Positions 23,875-31,291 of a DNA stretch of 35,616 nt are shown in pieces. The stretch's first letter is position 1. Each line of letters begins with the position of its first letter. The stretch comes from FW021-bin31 sp964478125. Lineage in GTDB: Bacteria; Bacteroidota; Bacteroidia; Chitinophagales; Chitinophagaceae. Where the stretch lies: the NCBI GenBank assembly GCA_964478125.1, contig CAYZGR010000033.1, positions 1-35,616 on the forward strand. The letters are read 5' to 3'. A program made the position numbers and the translations under genes. Below the pieces are notes generated by a model, which was not told where the DNA came from, searched no databases, and saw only the letters and a list, made by a program, of their open reading frames with translations.

Positions 23875-24351
23875 TTAGTACATCATTTTATCCGGTTTGT
23901 TTTCCCACTCCTTAAAGACCTGAAGTGCATCCTCTGACCGAATCTGCTGAACCGATACCTTTCTTTGGGAAAACGGTAGTTTTAGCTGGCGGCTTATAAA
24001 GGAATCGTCAAATCCAATATCGGCTGCATCCTGTTTGGAATTACAAAAATATACTTTTGAGATACGGGCCCAGTAAATGGCTGCCATGCACATGGGACAG
24101 GGTTCGCAAGAGGTATACAGCTCACAATCCTTCAGGCTAAAGGCATTCATCCTTTGGCAGGCATCCCGGATGGCGATGATTTCGGCATGAGCCGTGGGAT
24201 CGTGCCTTGCTAACACCTGATTACACCCTTTACCGATTATTTTTCCTTCTTTTACTATGACACATCCGAAGGGCCCTCCATGTCCGGACTGCATTCCTTC
24301 TCTGGAAAGGTCAATAGCGTCCTGTAAAAATTGCTGAATATATGCTTCCAT
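23875..24351 (-). CDS. guaD: Guanine deaminase (cytidine-deaminase fold)
   Basis: The 158-residue protein has the zinc motifs PTAHAEIIAI (His55, Glu57) and EPCPMCMAAIYWARI (Cys85, Cys88) of the CDA/TadA superfamily. The end of the core, AADIGFDDSFI, matches the Bacillus GuaD guanine deaminase pattern and differs from TadA tRNA deaminases. The enzyme converts guanine to xanthine in purine salvage. It lies between the NlpC/P60 gene (28-base gap) and the Nudix gene on the same strand. An adenosine-tRNA deaminase role is less likely. Confidence 0.88.
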   Translation of the reverse strand: MEAYIQQFLQDAIDLSREGMQSGHGGPFGCVIVKEGKIIGKGCNQVLARHDPTAHAEIIAIRDACQRMNAFSLKDCELYTSCEPCPMCMAAIYWARISKVYFCNSKQDAADIGFDDSFISRQLKLPFSQRKVSVQQIRSEDALQVFKEWENKPDKMMY

Positions 24352-24379
24352 AATGTGGTGCGTGTGGTTCGGTCAGAAG

Positions 24380-25150
24380 TTAATAAATACGGCGGATCAT
24401 GGCCAGTTTATGGGTGTAATCTCCAATATCCTTGTTGAAGATGCCCGTTTGATCCAGTTTATCCACCCGTACCTTCCCCGAGGAATGAATAATTTCAATA
24501 TGGTTGAGGATAATGCCGACGTGGGTAATTTCATGTGCTCCATTCTCAAAAAAAGCAAGGTCGCCACAACGCAGGGCAATGCCCTCTTCCAGTACTTCCC
24601 CACAGGCGGCTTGTTGAGAGGCGTCCCTGGGAAGTGTTTTCCCGATAAGGCGGAAAACGGATTGTACAAATCCTGAGCAGTCAATTCCGAAATTAGAGCG
24701 CCCGCCCCATAGATAAGGGGTGTTCAAGTATTTGTATGCCGTATCCCTGATTCCTTTTTCAGTGATTCCTTTGCTATCCGGTCTTATGGGATCTCCCTTA
24801 TATACAATATTGACCTTGCTCCATTGCATTTCTCCATGTCTCATTCCCTTCAAGAAGCTGCCCAGGGGTATATTCATCGGATGCCCGCTAACTGTAACGG
24901 TAGTGATGATCCCGGAGGTATATTCTTCCGTGGGTTCCTGATACAACTCTTCTTCAATGAGCGTCAACTGATTGCTATAAGCCCATCCTTCATATCTATC
25001 AAACTGGTTCCGGATCCGGATCCACCTGTCAGGGCCTTTTTCAAGCATAACTGCAGCTTCTCCGAAAAGCAACTGGCTGATCATTTCACTTTTGTTGGAC
25101 GGTTCGGCTCTTAAGGGCATCAGGGGGACAATGCAAATAAAGTATTCCAT
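24380..25150 (-). CDS. C40 (NlpC/P60) peptidase with N-terminal SH3 region
   Basis: The 256-residue protein has an N-terminal SH3-like pair (about residues 1-125; MPLRAEPSNKSEMISQLLFGE and WAYSNQLTLI) and a C-terminal NlpC/P60 domain with the Cys-His-His catalytic set: Cys158 in FGIDCSGFVQ, His210 in HEITHVGI, His222 in IIHSSG. Relatives are gamma-D-glutamyl dipeptidyl peptidases (YkfC-like) that cut muropeptides during cell-wall recycling. No signal peptide is obvious, suggesting a cytoplasmic recycling enzyme. It heads a reverse-strand group with guanine deaminase and the Nudix gene. Confidence 0.9.
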   Translation of the reverse strand: MEYFICIVPLMPLRAEPSNKSEMISQLLFGEAAVMLEKGPDRWIRIRNQFDRYEGWAYSNQLTLIEEELYQEPTEEYTSGIITTVTVSGHPMNIPLGSFLKGMRHGEMQWSKVNIVYKGDPIRPDSKGITEKGIRDTAYKYLNTPYLWGGRSNFGIDCSGFVQSVFRLIGKTLPRDASQQAACGEVLEEGIALRCGDLAFFENGAHEITHVGIILNHIEIIHSSGKVRVDKLDQTGIFNKDIGDYTHKLAMIRRIY

Positions 25151-25282
25151 AAAACAGTCGGGTTAATTGAAATTAAAAAATAAGATTTCGGTAAAAAGTA
25201 AAAATAGGGAAATACACGGAAACGGACTTATGGAAACAGGATAATTATTACATCCTAAATAAATAATCCGTATATTTATATT

Positions 25283-25867
25283 GTGCATAAAAACCAATAT
25301 TCAAACCAAAGCGACCAGGAATTATTGAGTCATTATCGTAAGGATCATGATGAAAATTGGATTGGTATCCTGCTGGAGCGCTATTTTCATTTGATCTTTG
25401 GGGTATGTATGAAATACCTGAAGAATAAGACGGAAGCGCAAGACCATACTCAGCAAATCTGTATGAAAGTGATCGGGGAAATTCGCAGGGATAAGATAAA
25501 ATATTTTAAAGCATGGCTCTATCAGGTGACCCGAAATCATTGTTTGATGTATCTGAGAAAAATAAAACATCAGACTATTTCCCTTGATGCTGCTGCAGAG
25601 CCGGCAGGAGAATCTTTCCAAAGCCATTCGGAATTTTTGGAAAAGGAAAAGCAGTATGACCGGCTGGAAGGTGCTTTGGACTCTTTAAATAAGGAACAGC
25701 AAAGCTGCATCCGTATGTTTTACTTCCATAAGAAATCTTATCAGGAGATCGCCGCAGAAAAAGGGTATTCTTTGAAACAGGTAAAAAGTTATATTCAAAA
25801 TGGCAGGAGAAACATAAAGGTCTTTATGGAAAAAGAGGAGGGGAGAAAAGATCACGATAAAGAGTGA
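25283..25867 (+). CDS. ECF-type RNA polymerase sigma factor
   Basis: The 194-residue protein starts at GTG (25283). It carries sigma region 2 (about residues 22-90: RYFHLIFGVCMKYLKN, then AQDHTQQICMKV and YFKAWLYQVTRNHCLMYLRK) and sigma region 4 (about 135-185: LDSLNKEQQSCIRMFYFHKKSYQEIAAEKGYSLKQVKSYIQNGRRN). These bind the -10 and -35 promoter elements, so it would redirect RNA polymerase to a small regulon. A small anti-sigma-like gene follows after 22 bases. A near-match promoter box (TATATTTA, 25271-25278) sits almost on the start codon, suggesting a very short leader. Confidence 0.9.
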   Translation: MHKNQYSNQSDQELLSHYRKDHDENWIGILLERYFHLIFGVCMKYLKNKTEAQDHTQQICMKVIGEIRRDKIKYFKAWLYQVTRNHCLMYLRKIKHQTISLDAAAEPAGESFQSHSEFLEKEKQYDRLEGALDSLNKEQQSCIRMFYFHKKSYQEIAAEKGYSLKQVKSYIQNGRRNIKVFMEKEEGRKDHDKE

Positions 25868-25889
25868 AAAGGTTAATTTATAGAAGCGT

Positions 25890-26291
25890 ATGTTTATGGA
25901 TATGTCAAGTGATATTTTTAAGGAAACAGCTTGTTTGAGCGAGGAACAATTACGGGATTACCTTCGGGGAAACCTGTCCCAGGCAGAAATGCACGAGATA
26001 GAAGTTCATTTGTCGTCCTGTACCTTCTGCTCCGAAGCGCTTGAAGGTATTGTTGAGATGAAACAACCGGAAGAGTTGTCAGGAATTGTACAGCAGATCA
26101 GAAGCCGCTTTAAGCATCAGCTCCATCCGCATTATGCCCGTAATCGGAAAAGTAAAAATTATTTATGGCTGGCCGTACTTGTTTTTATTATTATCGTTAT
26201 TCTTTTAATTGCCTACTATGCGGTTAATCTTACCATGAAAGGAGAACACCGGTCTGCACCGGAGACTGAGCAGGTGGAACCCGGGCGGTAG
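25890..26291 (+). CDS. Small membrane anti-sigma factor with zinc-finger motif
   Basis: The 133-residue protein has an N-terminal zinc-finger anti-sigma-like domain: CLSEEQLRDYLRGNLSQ and EVHLSSCTFCSEAL, where the His-x3-Cys-x2-Cys pattern holds zinc in zf-HC2 anti-sigma factors. One membrane helix follows (about residues 88-110, YLWLAVLVFIIIVILLIAYY), and then only about 20 residues outside. It lies 22 bases after the ECF sigma gene and would keep that sigma bound to the membrane until a signal arrives. The external part is too short for a sensor domain, so signal entry must use a partner or membrane stress. Confidence 0.85.
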   Translation: MFMDMSSDIFKETACLSEEQLRDYLRGNLSQAEMHEIEVHLSSCTFCSEALEGIVEMKQPEELSGIVQQIRSRFKHQLHPHYARNRKSKNYLWLAVLVFIIIVILLIAYYAVNLTMKGEHRSAPETEQVEPGR

Positions 26292-26373
26292 CAGGAGCAG
26301 CGGCAGGAGGCAGTAAGAGGGGGCGGTATATTTGGTGATGCGCAACCATTTAACTATTCAACAATAAAACCCA

Positions 26374-26402
26374 TTTGCTTGCTATAATTTAAGACTATTT
26401 TG
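26374..26402 (+). promoter_or_regulatory. Candidate promoter for the FAD/Fe-S oxidoreductase gene
   Basis: TTTG (26374-26377) is followed 18 bases later by TATTTTG (26396-26402), one base short of TAnnTTTG. The spacing is close to the Bacteroidota consensus and the expected start lies about 40 bases before the ATG at 26450. Confidence 0.5.
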
Positions 26403-26449
26403 TTGTAATTTTACCCCTTCACCACTTGACAATCTCACAAAGTACCATT

Positions 26450-29374
26450 ATGACACCTGCGAAATTGGAGAAGCTTGCCGGAGAACTTGACGGGGTCCTG
26501 CATTTCGACACTACTATGCGAAAGCTTTATGCTACGGATGCCTCAGCGTATCGGGAGCTTCCACTGGCAGTAGCTATACCTGAAAACAAATCGGATATTC
26601 AAAAATTAATACTTTTTGCGCTGAAGGAAAGGACATCCCTTATTCCCCGTACTGCCGGCACATCCCTGGCAGGCCAGGTGGTCGGAAAGGGTATTGTGGT
26701 AGATGTATCGGAGAAGTTTACAAACATCATAGAACTTAATAAAGAGGAACATTGGGTGCGGGTCCAGCCGGGTGTTATCCGGGATGAGCTTAATATGTTC
26801 CTGAAGCCTCATGGCCTGCAATTTGGTCCGGAGACTTCTACCTCCAACCGGGCCATGATCGGCGGGATGGTGGGAAACAATTCCTGCGGCAGTAACTCGG
26901 TCATTTATGGAACAACGAGAGATCATCTTTTGGAAGTAAAAGCGCTATTGAGCGATGGAACGGAAGCGGTATTTCACGCATTACCCCAAGCGGATTTTGA
27001 AACAAAGTGCCAGTCGGAAAATAAGCTGGAAGCCGCCATTTATCAAAATATTAAGGAGATCCTTTCAGATCCGAAAAACTTGTTGGAGATACAATCAGAA
27101 TTTCCTGCGCCGAGTGTAACCCGAAGAAATACGGGATATGCATTGGATAGCCTGGCCCAACTGGAGCCTTTTCATCCGGGGGGAAGCCCTTTTAATTTTT
27201 GCAGGCTTATTGCCGGTTCTGAAGGGACATTGGCATTTATTACGGAAGTAAAATTAAATCTCTTGCCGTTGCCGCCGGCGGAAGAAGGATTATTATGTGT
27301 ACATTTTAACACGGTAGACGAGGCACTGCGCGCCAATGTGATCGCCATGCAATATCAACCGTCTGCCAGTGAACTAATGGATCACTATATACTGGACTGC
27401 ACTAAAAACAATATTGAACAGCGCAGAAACCGGTTTTTTGTGGAAGGAGATCCGGGCGCCATCCTGGTAATTGGTTTTTTGGCCGAGACCCGGGAAACGA
27501 TCAAGGAAAAAGTGAACAAACTCATTTCCGAGCTGAAGATGGCAGATCTGGGATATCATTTTCCTTTACTCTTTGGAACAGATACGACTAAAGTATGGTC
27601 GCTGCGAAAGGCCGGCCTCGGTCTGTTGGGAAACATGCCCGGAGACGAAAAAGCAGTAGGGGTAATAGAAGATACTGCCGTATCCGTGGAAGATCTACCG
27701 CAATATATCAGAGAATTTAATGTGATACTGAAAAAATACAATCTGTATTCGGTGCATTATGCGCATGCCGGTTCGGGAGAGCTGCATTTAAGACCCATTA
27801 TCAATTTAAAAACAGAAGAAGGAAATAAACAGTTTCGGATCATTGCAACGGAAATTGCCACGCTGGTCAAAAAATATAAAGGTTCTTTAAGCGGGGAACA
27901 TGGGGATGGGCGCTTGCGCGGAGAGTTTATACGTCAAATGATAGGGGATCATAATTACCGGCTGCTGAAACAGATCAAAAATACCTGGGATCCCTATGGT
28001 ATTTTTAATCCCGGTAAGATCGTGGATACGCCCCCCATGAATACCAAATTGCGTTATGAGCCCGGTAAAAAGGCGCCCAAAATAGACACTATTCTTGATT
28101 TTGGTCCTGTCTCCATTCTACAGCATGCCGAACAGTGCAATGGTACCGGGTTGTGCAGGAAGACCGAAAAAACGGGAGGAACCATGTGTCCGAGCTATAT
28201 GGTGACGCATGATGAAAAAGATACCACCCGCGCCCGGGCCAACATCATTCGGGAATACCTTACCCATTCGGACAAGGTCAACAAGTTCGATCACCGGGAG
28301 ATCTATGAAGTCATGGACAATTGTCTGGAGTGCAAAGGCTGTAAAAGTGAATGTCCTTCCGATGTGGATATTGCGAAAGTAAAAATGGAGTTTTTACAGC
28401 ATTACTACGATGCAAATGGGGTGCCGATGCGCTCTAAAATGATCGCACATTTTGGAAAGCTGTCTGCCATAGCCTCAAGCGTTCCCGGTTTATATAACTT
28501 TTTTGTAACCAACAAAATCACTTCCGGTATTTTCAAGCGCGTAGTGGGCTTTGCCCCTGATCGTTCTATACCTCAGCTTTACTCTATTACACTGGACAAA
28601 TGGTTGAAAAAACATCAACCCGGCGGACGAACAACTATTAAAAGAGTATACCTCTTTAATGATGAGTTTACCAATTACAACGATACGGAAATAGGCATTA
28701 AGGCGGTAAAACTCCTGGAAGCACTTGGCTACGAAGTTATTTGTCCGGAACATGGAGAAAGCGCCCGCGCTTACATGTCAAAAGGTTTGCTGCGAGAGGC
28801 TAAAAAAATTGCAGAAAGAAATGTGCAGTTACTTAAAGATGTGATCGCAGATGATACTCCTTTGGTGGGAATTGAGCCTTCTGCGATATTGTCTTTTCGG
28901 GATGAGTACCCCGATATAGTAGAGAAGAGTCTGCGGGAAGATGCCAAACGGTTGGGTAAAAACGCATTGCTCTTTAGCGAATTTATTGCGAAAGAAATAG
29001 AGGAAGGTAACATCAGGCCCGAACAATTTACGCAGGAAAAGCGGACGGTGAAATTGCAAGGCCATTGCCATCAAAAAGCATTGACTTCTATTGCTATTAC
29101 ACAAAAGGTGCTCTCCCTTCCCCCAAATTATACGGTGCGTATCATTCCCTCCGGATGTTGTGGAATGGCCGGTTCTTTTGGTTTTGAAAAGGAACATTAC
29201 GACTTGTCTATGAAAGTAGGCGAACTGGTCGTTTTTCCGACTATCCGAAAGCTGTCTGACGAAGTCATTGTGGCTGCGCCCGGGACCAGCTGCCGTCATC
29301 AGATATGGGATGGGGTGGCAAGAAAAGCCTTCCATCCTGCCGAAATCCTGTATGATGCGTTAGCAGTAAAATAA
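26450..29374 (+). CDS. FAD-binding and Fe-S oxidoreductase, D-lactate dehydrogenase-like (GlcD+GlcF fusion)
   Basis: I start at the ATG at 26450 (974 residues) rather than a TTG at 26426. Residues about 25-215 are a PCMH-type FAD-binding domain (PRTAGTSLAGQVVGKGIVVD, FGPETSTSNRAMIGGMVGNNSCG). Residues about 260-530 are the FAD-oxidase C-terminal domain (the GSGELHLRP and SLSGEHGDGRLRGE segments). From about 560 on is a GlcF-like part: two 4Fe-4S cysteine sets (CNGTGLC, CLECKGCKSECP) and two CCG-type cysteine motifs (GHCHQKAL, PSGCCGMAGSF). Such fusions are membrane-associated D-lactate, D-2-hydroxyglutarate or glycolate dehydrogenases feeding electrons to quinones. It is probably monocistronic. 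Substrate choice among 2-hydroxy acids is uncertain. Confidence 0.92.
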   Translation: MTPAKLEKLAGELDGVLHFDTTMRKLYATDASAYRELPLAVAIPENKSDIQKLILFALKERTSLIPRTAGTSLAGQVVGKGIVVDVSEKFTNIIELNKEEHWVRVQPGVIRDELNMFLKPHGLQFGPETSTSNRAMIGGMVGNNSCGSNSVIYGTTRDHLLEVKALLSDGTEAVFHALPQADFETKCQSENKLEAAIYQNIKEILSDPKNLLEIQSEFPAPSVTRRNTGYALDSLAQLEPFHPGGSPFNFCRLIAGSEGTLAFITEVKLNLLPLPPAEEGLLCVHFNTVDEALRANVIAMQYQPSASELMDHYILDCTKNNIEQRRNRFFVEGDPGAILVIGFLAETRETIKEKVNKLISELKMADLGYHFPLLFGTDTTKVWSLRKAGLGLLGNMPGDEKAVGVIEDTAVSVEDLPQYIREFNVILKKYNLYSVHYAHAGSGELHLRPIINLKTEEGNKQFRIIATEIATLVKKYKGSLSGEHGDGRLRGEFIRQMIGDHNYRLLKQIKNTWDPYGIFNPGKIVDTPPMNTKLRYEPGKKAPKIDTILDFGPVSILQHAEQCNGTGLCRKTEKTGGTMCPSYMVTHDEKDTTRARANIIREYLTHSDKVNKFDHREIYEVMDNCLECKGCKSECPSDVDIAKVKMEFLQHYYDANGVPMRSKMIAHFGKLSAIASSVPGLYNFFVTNKITSGIFKRVVGFAPDRSIPQLYSITLDKWLKKHQPGGRTTIKRVYLFNDEFTNYNDTEIGIKAVKLLEALGYEVICPEHGESARAYMSKGLLREAKKIAERNVQLLKDVIADDTPLVGIEPSAILSFRDEYPDIVEKSLREDAKRLGKNALLFSEFIAKEIEEGNIRPEQFTQEKRTVKLQGHCHQKALTSIAITQKVLSLPPNYTVRIIPSGCCGMAGSFGFEKEHYDLSMKVGELVVFPTIRKLSDEVIVAAPGTSCRHQIWDGVARKAFHPAEILYDALAVK

Positions 29375-29440
29375 CGAATTAATATAATTCTTAACCCCGT
29401 ATTAACTATTCGTTTAAATAATTGTTAAACAAATTAAGGG

Positions 29441-29465
29441 GCTGCAACTTTTTTTGATTTGCAGC
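29441..29465. repeat. 7-bp palindrome overlapping the HtrA promoter region
   Basis: GCTGCAA (29441-29447) and TTGCAGC (29459-29465) are perfect inverted repeats with an 11-base T-rich spacer, ending three bases before the promoter box at 29468. It covers the -33 region, so it is a candidate operator for a dimeric regulator of the HtrA gene; a weak hairpin at the end of the preceding gene is the alternative. Confidence 0.5.
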
Positions 29466-29467
29466 AT

Positions 29468-29475
29468 TACATTTG
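29468..29475 (+). promoter_or_regulatory. Candidate -7 box of the HtrA promoter
   Basis: TACATTTG matches TAnnTTTG exactly. Transcription would begin near 29482, about 40 bases before the HtrA ATG. The -33 region lies inside the palindrome at 29441-29465, with no clear TTTG at the right distance. Confidence 0.55.
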
Positions 29476-29523
29476 TGTTTTAAGTAAAGAGGAGGAGTTA
29501 TTTACCTTATAAATTAAAGCATC

Positions 29524-31038
29524 ATGAAAAATAAAAACTTGAAGGCTGTTGCAATGGCCATTTTAGTAAGCGGTCTTACCGCTGTCATCTGCCTGTTTGT
29601 ATTTAGGCACTATTTCTTTCCAAAGCAGGATGTGTATGTTTCGGATTCTCCCATGCAGGTACATTATGCTCGGTATGAAAAAGATTTGACGGCCGGGCCG
29701 AATGATTTTACCAAGGCTGCCGGAGAGGTACTTCCTGCAACTGTTCATATCAATACCAAAGTACCGCCTCAACAGGTGAGTACCGGAAGGTCCAATGGCC
29801 CGTTTGGAAGCTTTTGGGACAATATTCCATTTGGGGGAGGCGGACAGTTTTATAGTCCCGGAAAACTGGCTTCGGGATCGGGAGCTATCATCTCGCAGGA
29901 TGGATATATTGTTACTTGTAACCACGTAATAGATGGAGCCAGTGAGATCGTGGTTACGCTAAATGATCAGAGGACCTATAAAGCAAAGGTGATAGGTACG
30001 GATCCAAACACGGACTTGGCCGTTCTGAAGATAGACGCCAAAGGTTTGCCTTATCTCACTTTTGGGAATTCTGATGCCATGCAAATTGGGCAATGGGTAC
30101 TGGCATGTGGATATCCTCTTAACCTGCAATCTACGGTAACGGCCGGAATTATCAGTGCCAAATCGCGTCATCTGGGTATTCTCAGCCAGGAAGGAACCAA
30201 CCCTATTGAATCATATCTCCAGACAGATGCTGCTGTTAACCCTGGTAATAGTGGAGGGCCTCTGGTCAATACAGAGGGCCACCTGGTGGGCATAAATGCG
30301 GCTATTGCCACTCCTACCCGGAGTTTTGCCGGTTATGCCTATGCCGTCCCTTCTAACCTGGTACGTAAGGTAGTCGATGATATTATGAAATATGGCAAGG
30401 TGCAGAGAGCCTTCCTGGGGATTTATATGAAACAACAAAAGGGGAATAATCCTATGATGACGGCTTTCCAACATACCGGCCAGGATATAAAACCCGGTGT
30501 TGTGGTGGCTGATGTAACCGAAAACGGTGCAGCTGCAGACGGAGGATTGCAAAAAGGAGATCGTATCGTGGGGATTGACGGTGCGCAAATTAACCATCAG
30601 AATGATCTGCTGGGAATTCTGGCCCGGCATCATCCGGGAGATAAAGTTCAGGTGACCTATATGAGAGACGGCTCCAAACATGAAACCAGTGTCGTATTAA
30701 AGAACAGGAACGGCACAACCGCTATTGTCAAGAATACCATTATAGACGCTTTAGGGGCCCAGTTTATTACGTTGACGCCGGAACAGGCTAAACAGCTGGG
30801 CATTTCCGGAGGCGTTTATGTAAAAAATATTGGGAGCGGCCTGATCAAGCATCAAACCGATATGGAAGATGGGTTTGTCATTGTGCAAGTAGGGAATTAT
30901 TCTGTAAAGAATGTGGATGACTTGAAAAAAGCTTTTGAGAAACAAGGAAATAATGTCATGATCCGTGGTTTTTATCCGGGATATACCGGCATGATGTATT
31001 ATGCCATTCATGATGTGAAATCCGCGATCGTAAATTAA
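29524..31038 (+). CDS. htrA: Trypsin-like serine protease with two PDZ domains (HtrA/DegP family)
   Basis: The 504-residue protein has an N-terminal membrane anchor or signal segment (about residues 9-27), so it works in the periplasm. The protease domain (about 60-285) has the full catalytic triad: His134 in VTCNHVID, Asp164 in GTDPNTDLAVL, Ser243 in AVNPGNSGGPL. Two PDZ domains follow (about 295-395 and 405-500; for example GVVVADVTENGAAADGGLQK), which bind unfolded substrates. HtrA/DegP proteins degrade or refold damaged envelope proteins. A glycine-rich linker occurs at residues 88-118. The promoter region carries a palindrome, and a strong terminator follows, so the gene is transcribed alone. 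Confidence 0.95.
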   Translation: MKNKNLKAVAMAILVSGLTAVICLFVFRHYFFPKQDVYVSDSPMQVHYARYEKDLTAGPNDFTKAAGEVLPATVHINTKVPPQQVSTGRSNGPFGSFWDNIPFGGGGQFYSPGKLASGSGAIISQDGYIVTCNHVIDGASEIVVTLNDQRTYKAKVIGTDPNTDLAVLKIDAKGLPYLTFGNSDAMQIGQWVLACGYPLNLQSTVTAGIISAKSRHLGILSQEGTNPIESYLQTDAAVNPGNSGGPLVNTEGHLVGINAAIATPTRSFAGYAYAVPSNLVRKVVDDIMKYGKVQRAFLGIYMKQQKGNNPMMTAFQHTGQDIKPGVVVADVTENGAAADGGLQKGDRIVGIDGAQINHQNDLLGILARHHPGDKVQVTYMRDGSKHETSVVLKNRNGTTAIVKNTIIDALGAQFITLTPEQAKQLGISGGVYVKNIGSGLIKHQTDMEDGFVIVQVGNYSVKNVDDLKKAFEKQGNNVMIRGFYPGYTGMMYYAIHDVKSAIVN

Positions 31039-31053
31039 ACTGAAAAACAGAAA

Positions 31054-31098
31054 AAGAGGGGGTAATTACTTAATTGAGATTACCACCTCTTGTTTTTT
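31054..31098 (+). terminator. Strong rho-independent terminator after htrA
   Basis: AAGAGG-G-GGTAAT (31054-31066) pairs with ATTACC-A-CCTCTT (31079-31091), giving two six-base-pair blocks with one mismatch and a 12-base loop, followed by TGTTTTTT. It lies 15 bases after the htrA stop. Confidence 0.85.
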
Positions 31099-31245
31099 GC
31101 CGGTTGCCGTTTTTTATTCAATGTTTAGCCATCGTGGCGGCTTCTCGATCCGGTTAAGCAGTAAATTGCGGATGCCCGGTCGCTAAGAGTTAAATAATAT
31201 CCTGTCCTCCCGCCTGCCGGAAATGGTTTTTATGGAATTATATTT

Positions 31246-31253
31246 TATCTTTG
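31246..31253 (+). promoter_or_regulatory. Candidate -7 box of the secDF promoter
   Basis: TATCTTTG matches TAnnTTTG exactly, 38 bases before the secDF ATG, giving a leader of about 30 bases. A partial GGTTTT stretch stands near the expected -33 position. Confidence 0.5.
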
Positions 31254-31291
31254 CCCCCTTATTTGAAATATAGTTACAAACTTGAATACAA

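Noticed and set aside
23875..24351. TadA tRNA adenosine deaminase
   Set aside because: The GFDDSFI segment and length fit guanine deaminase better.
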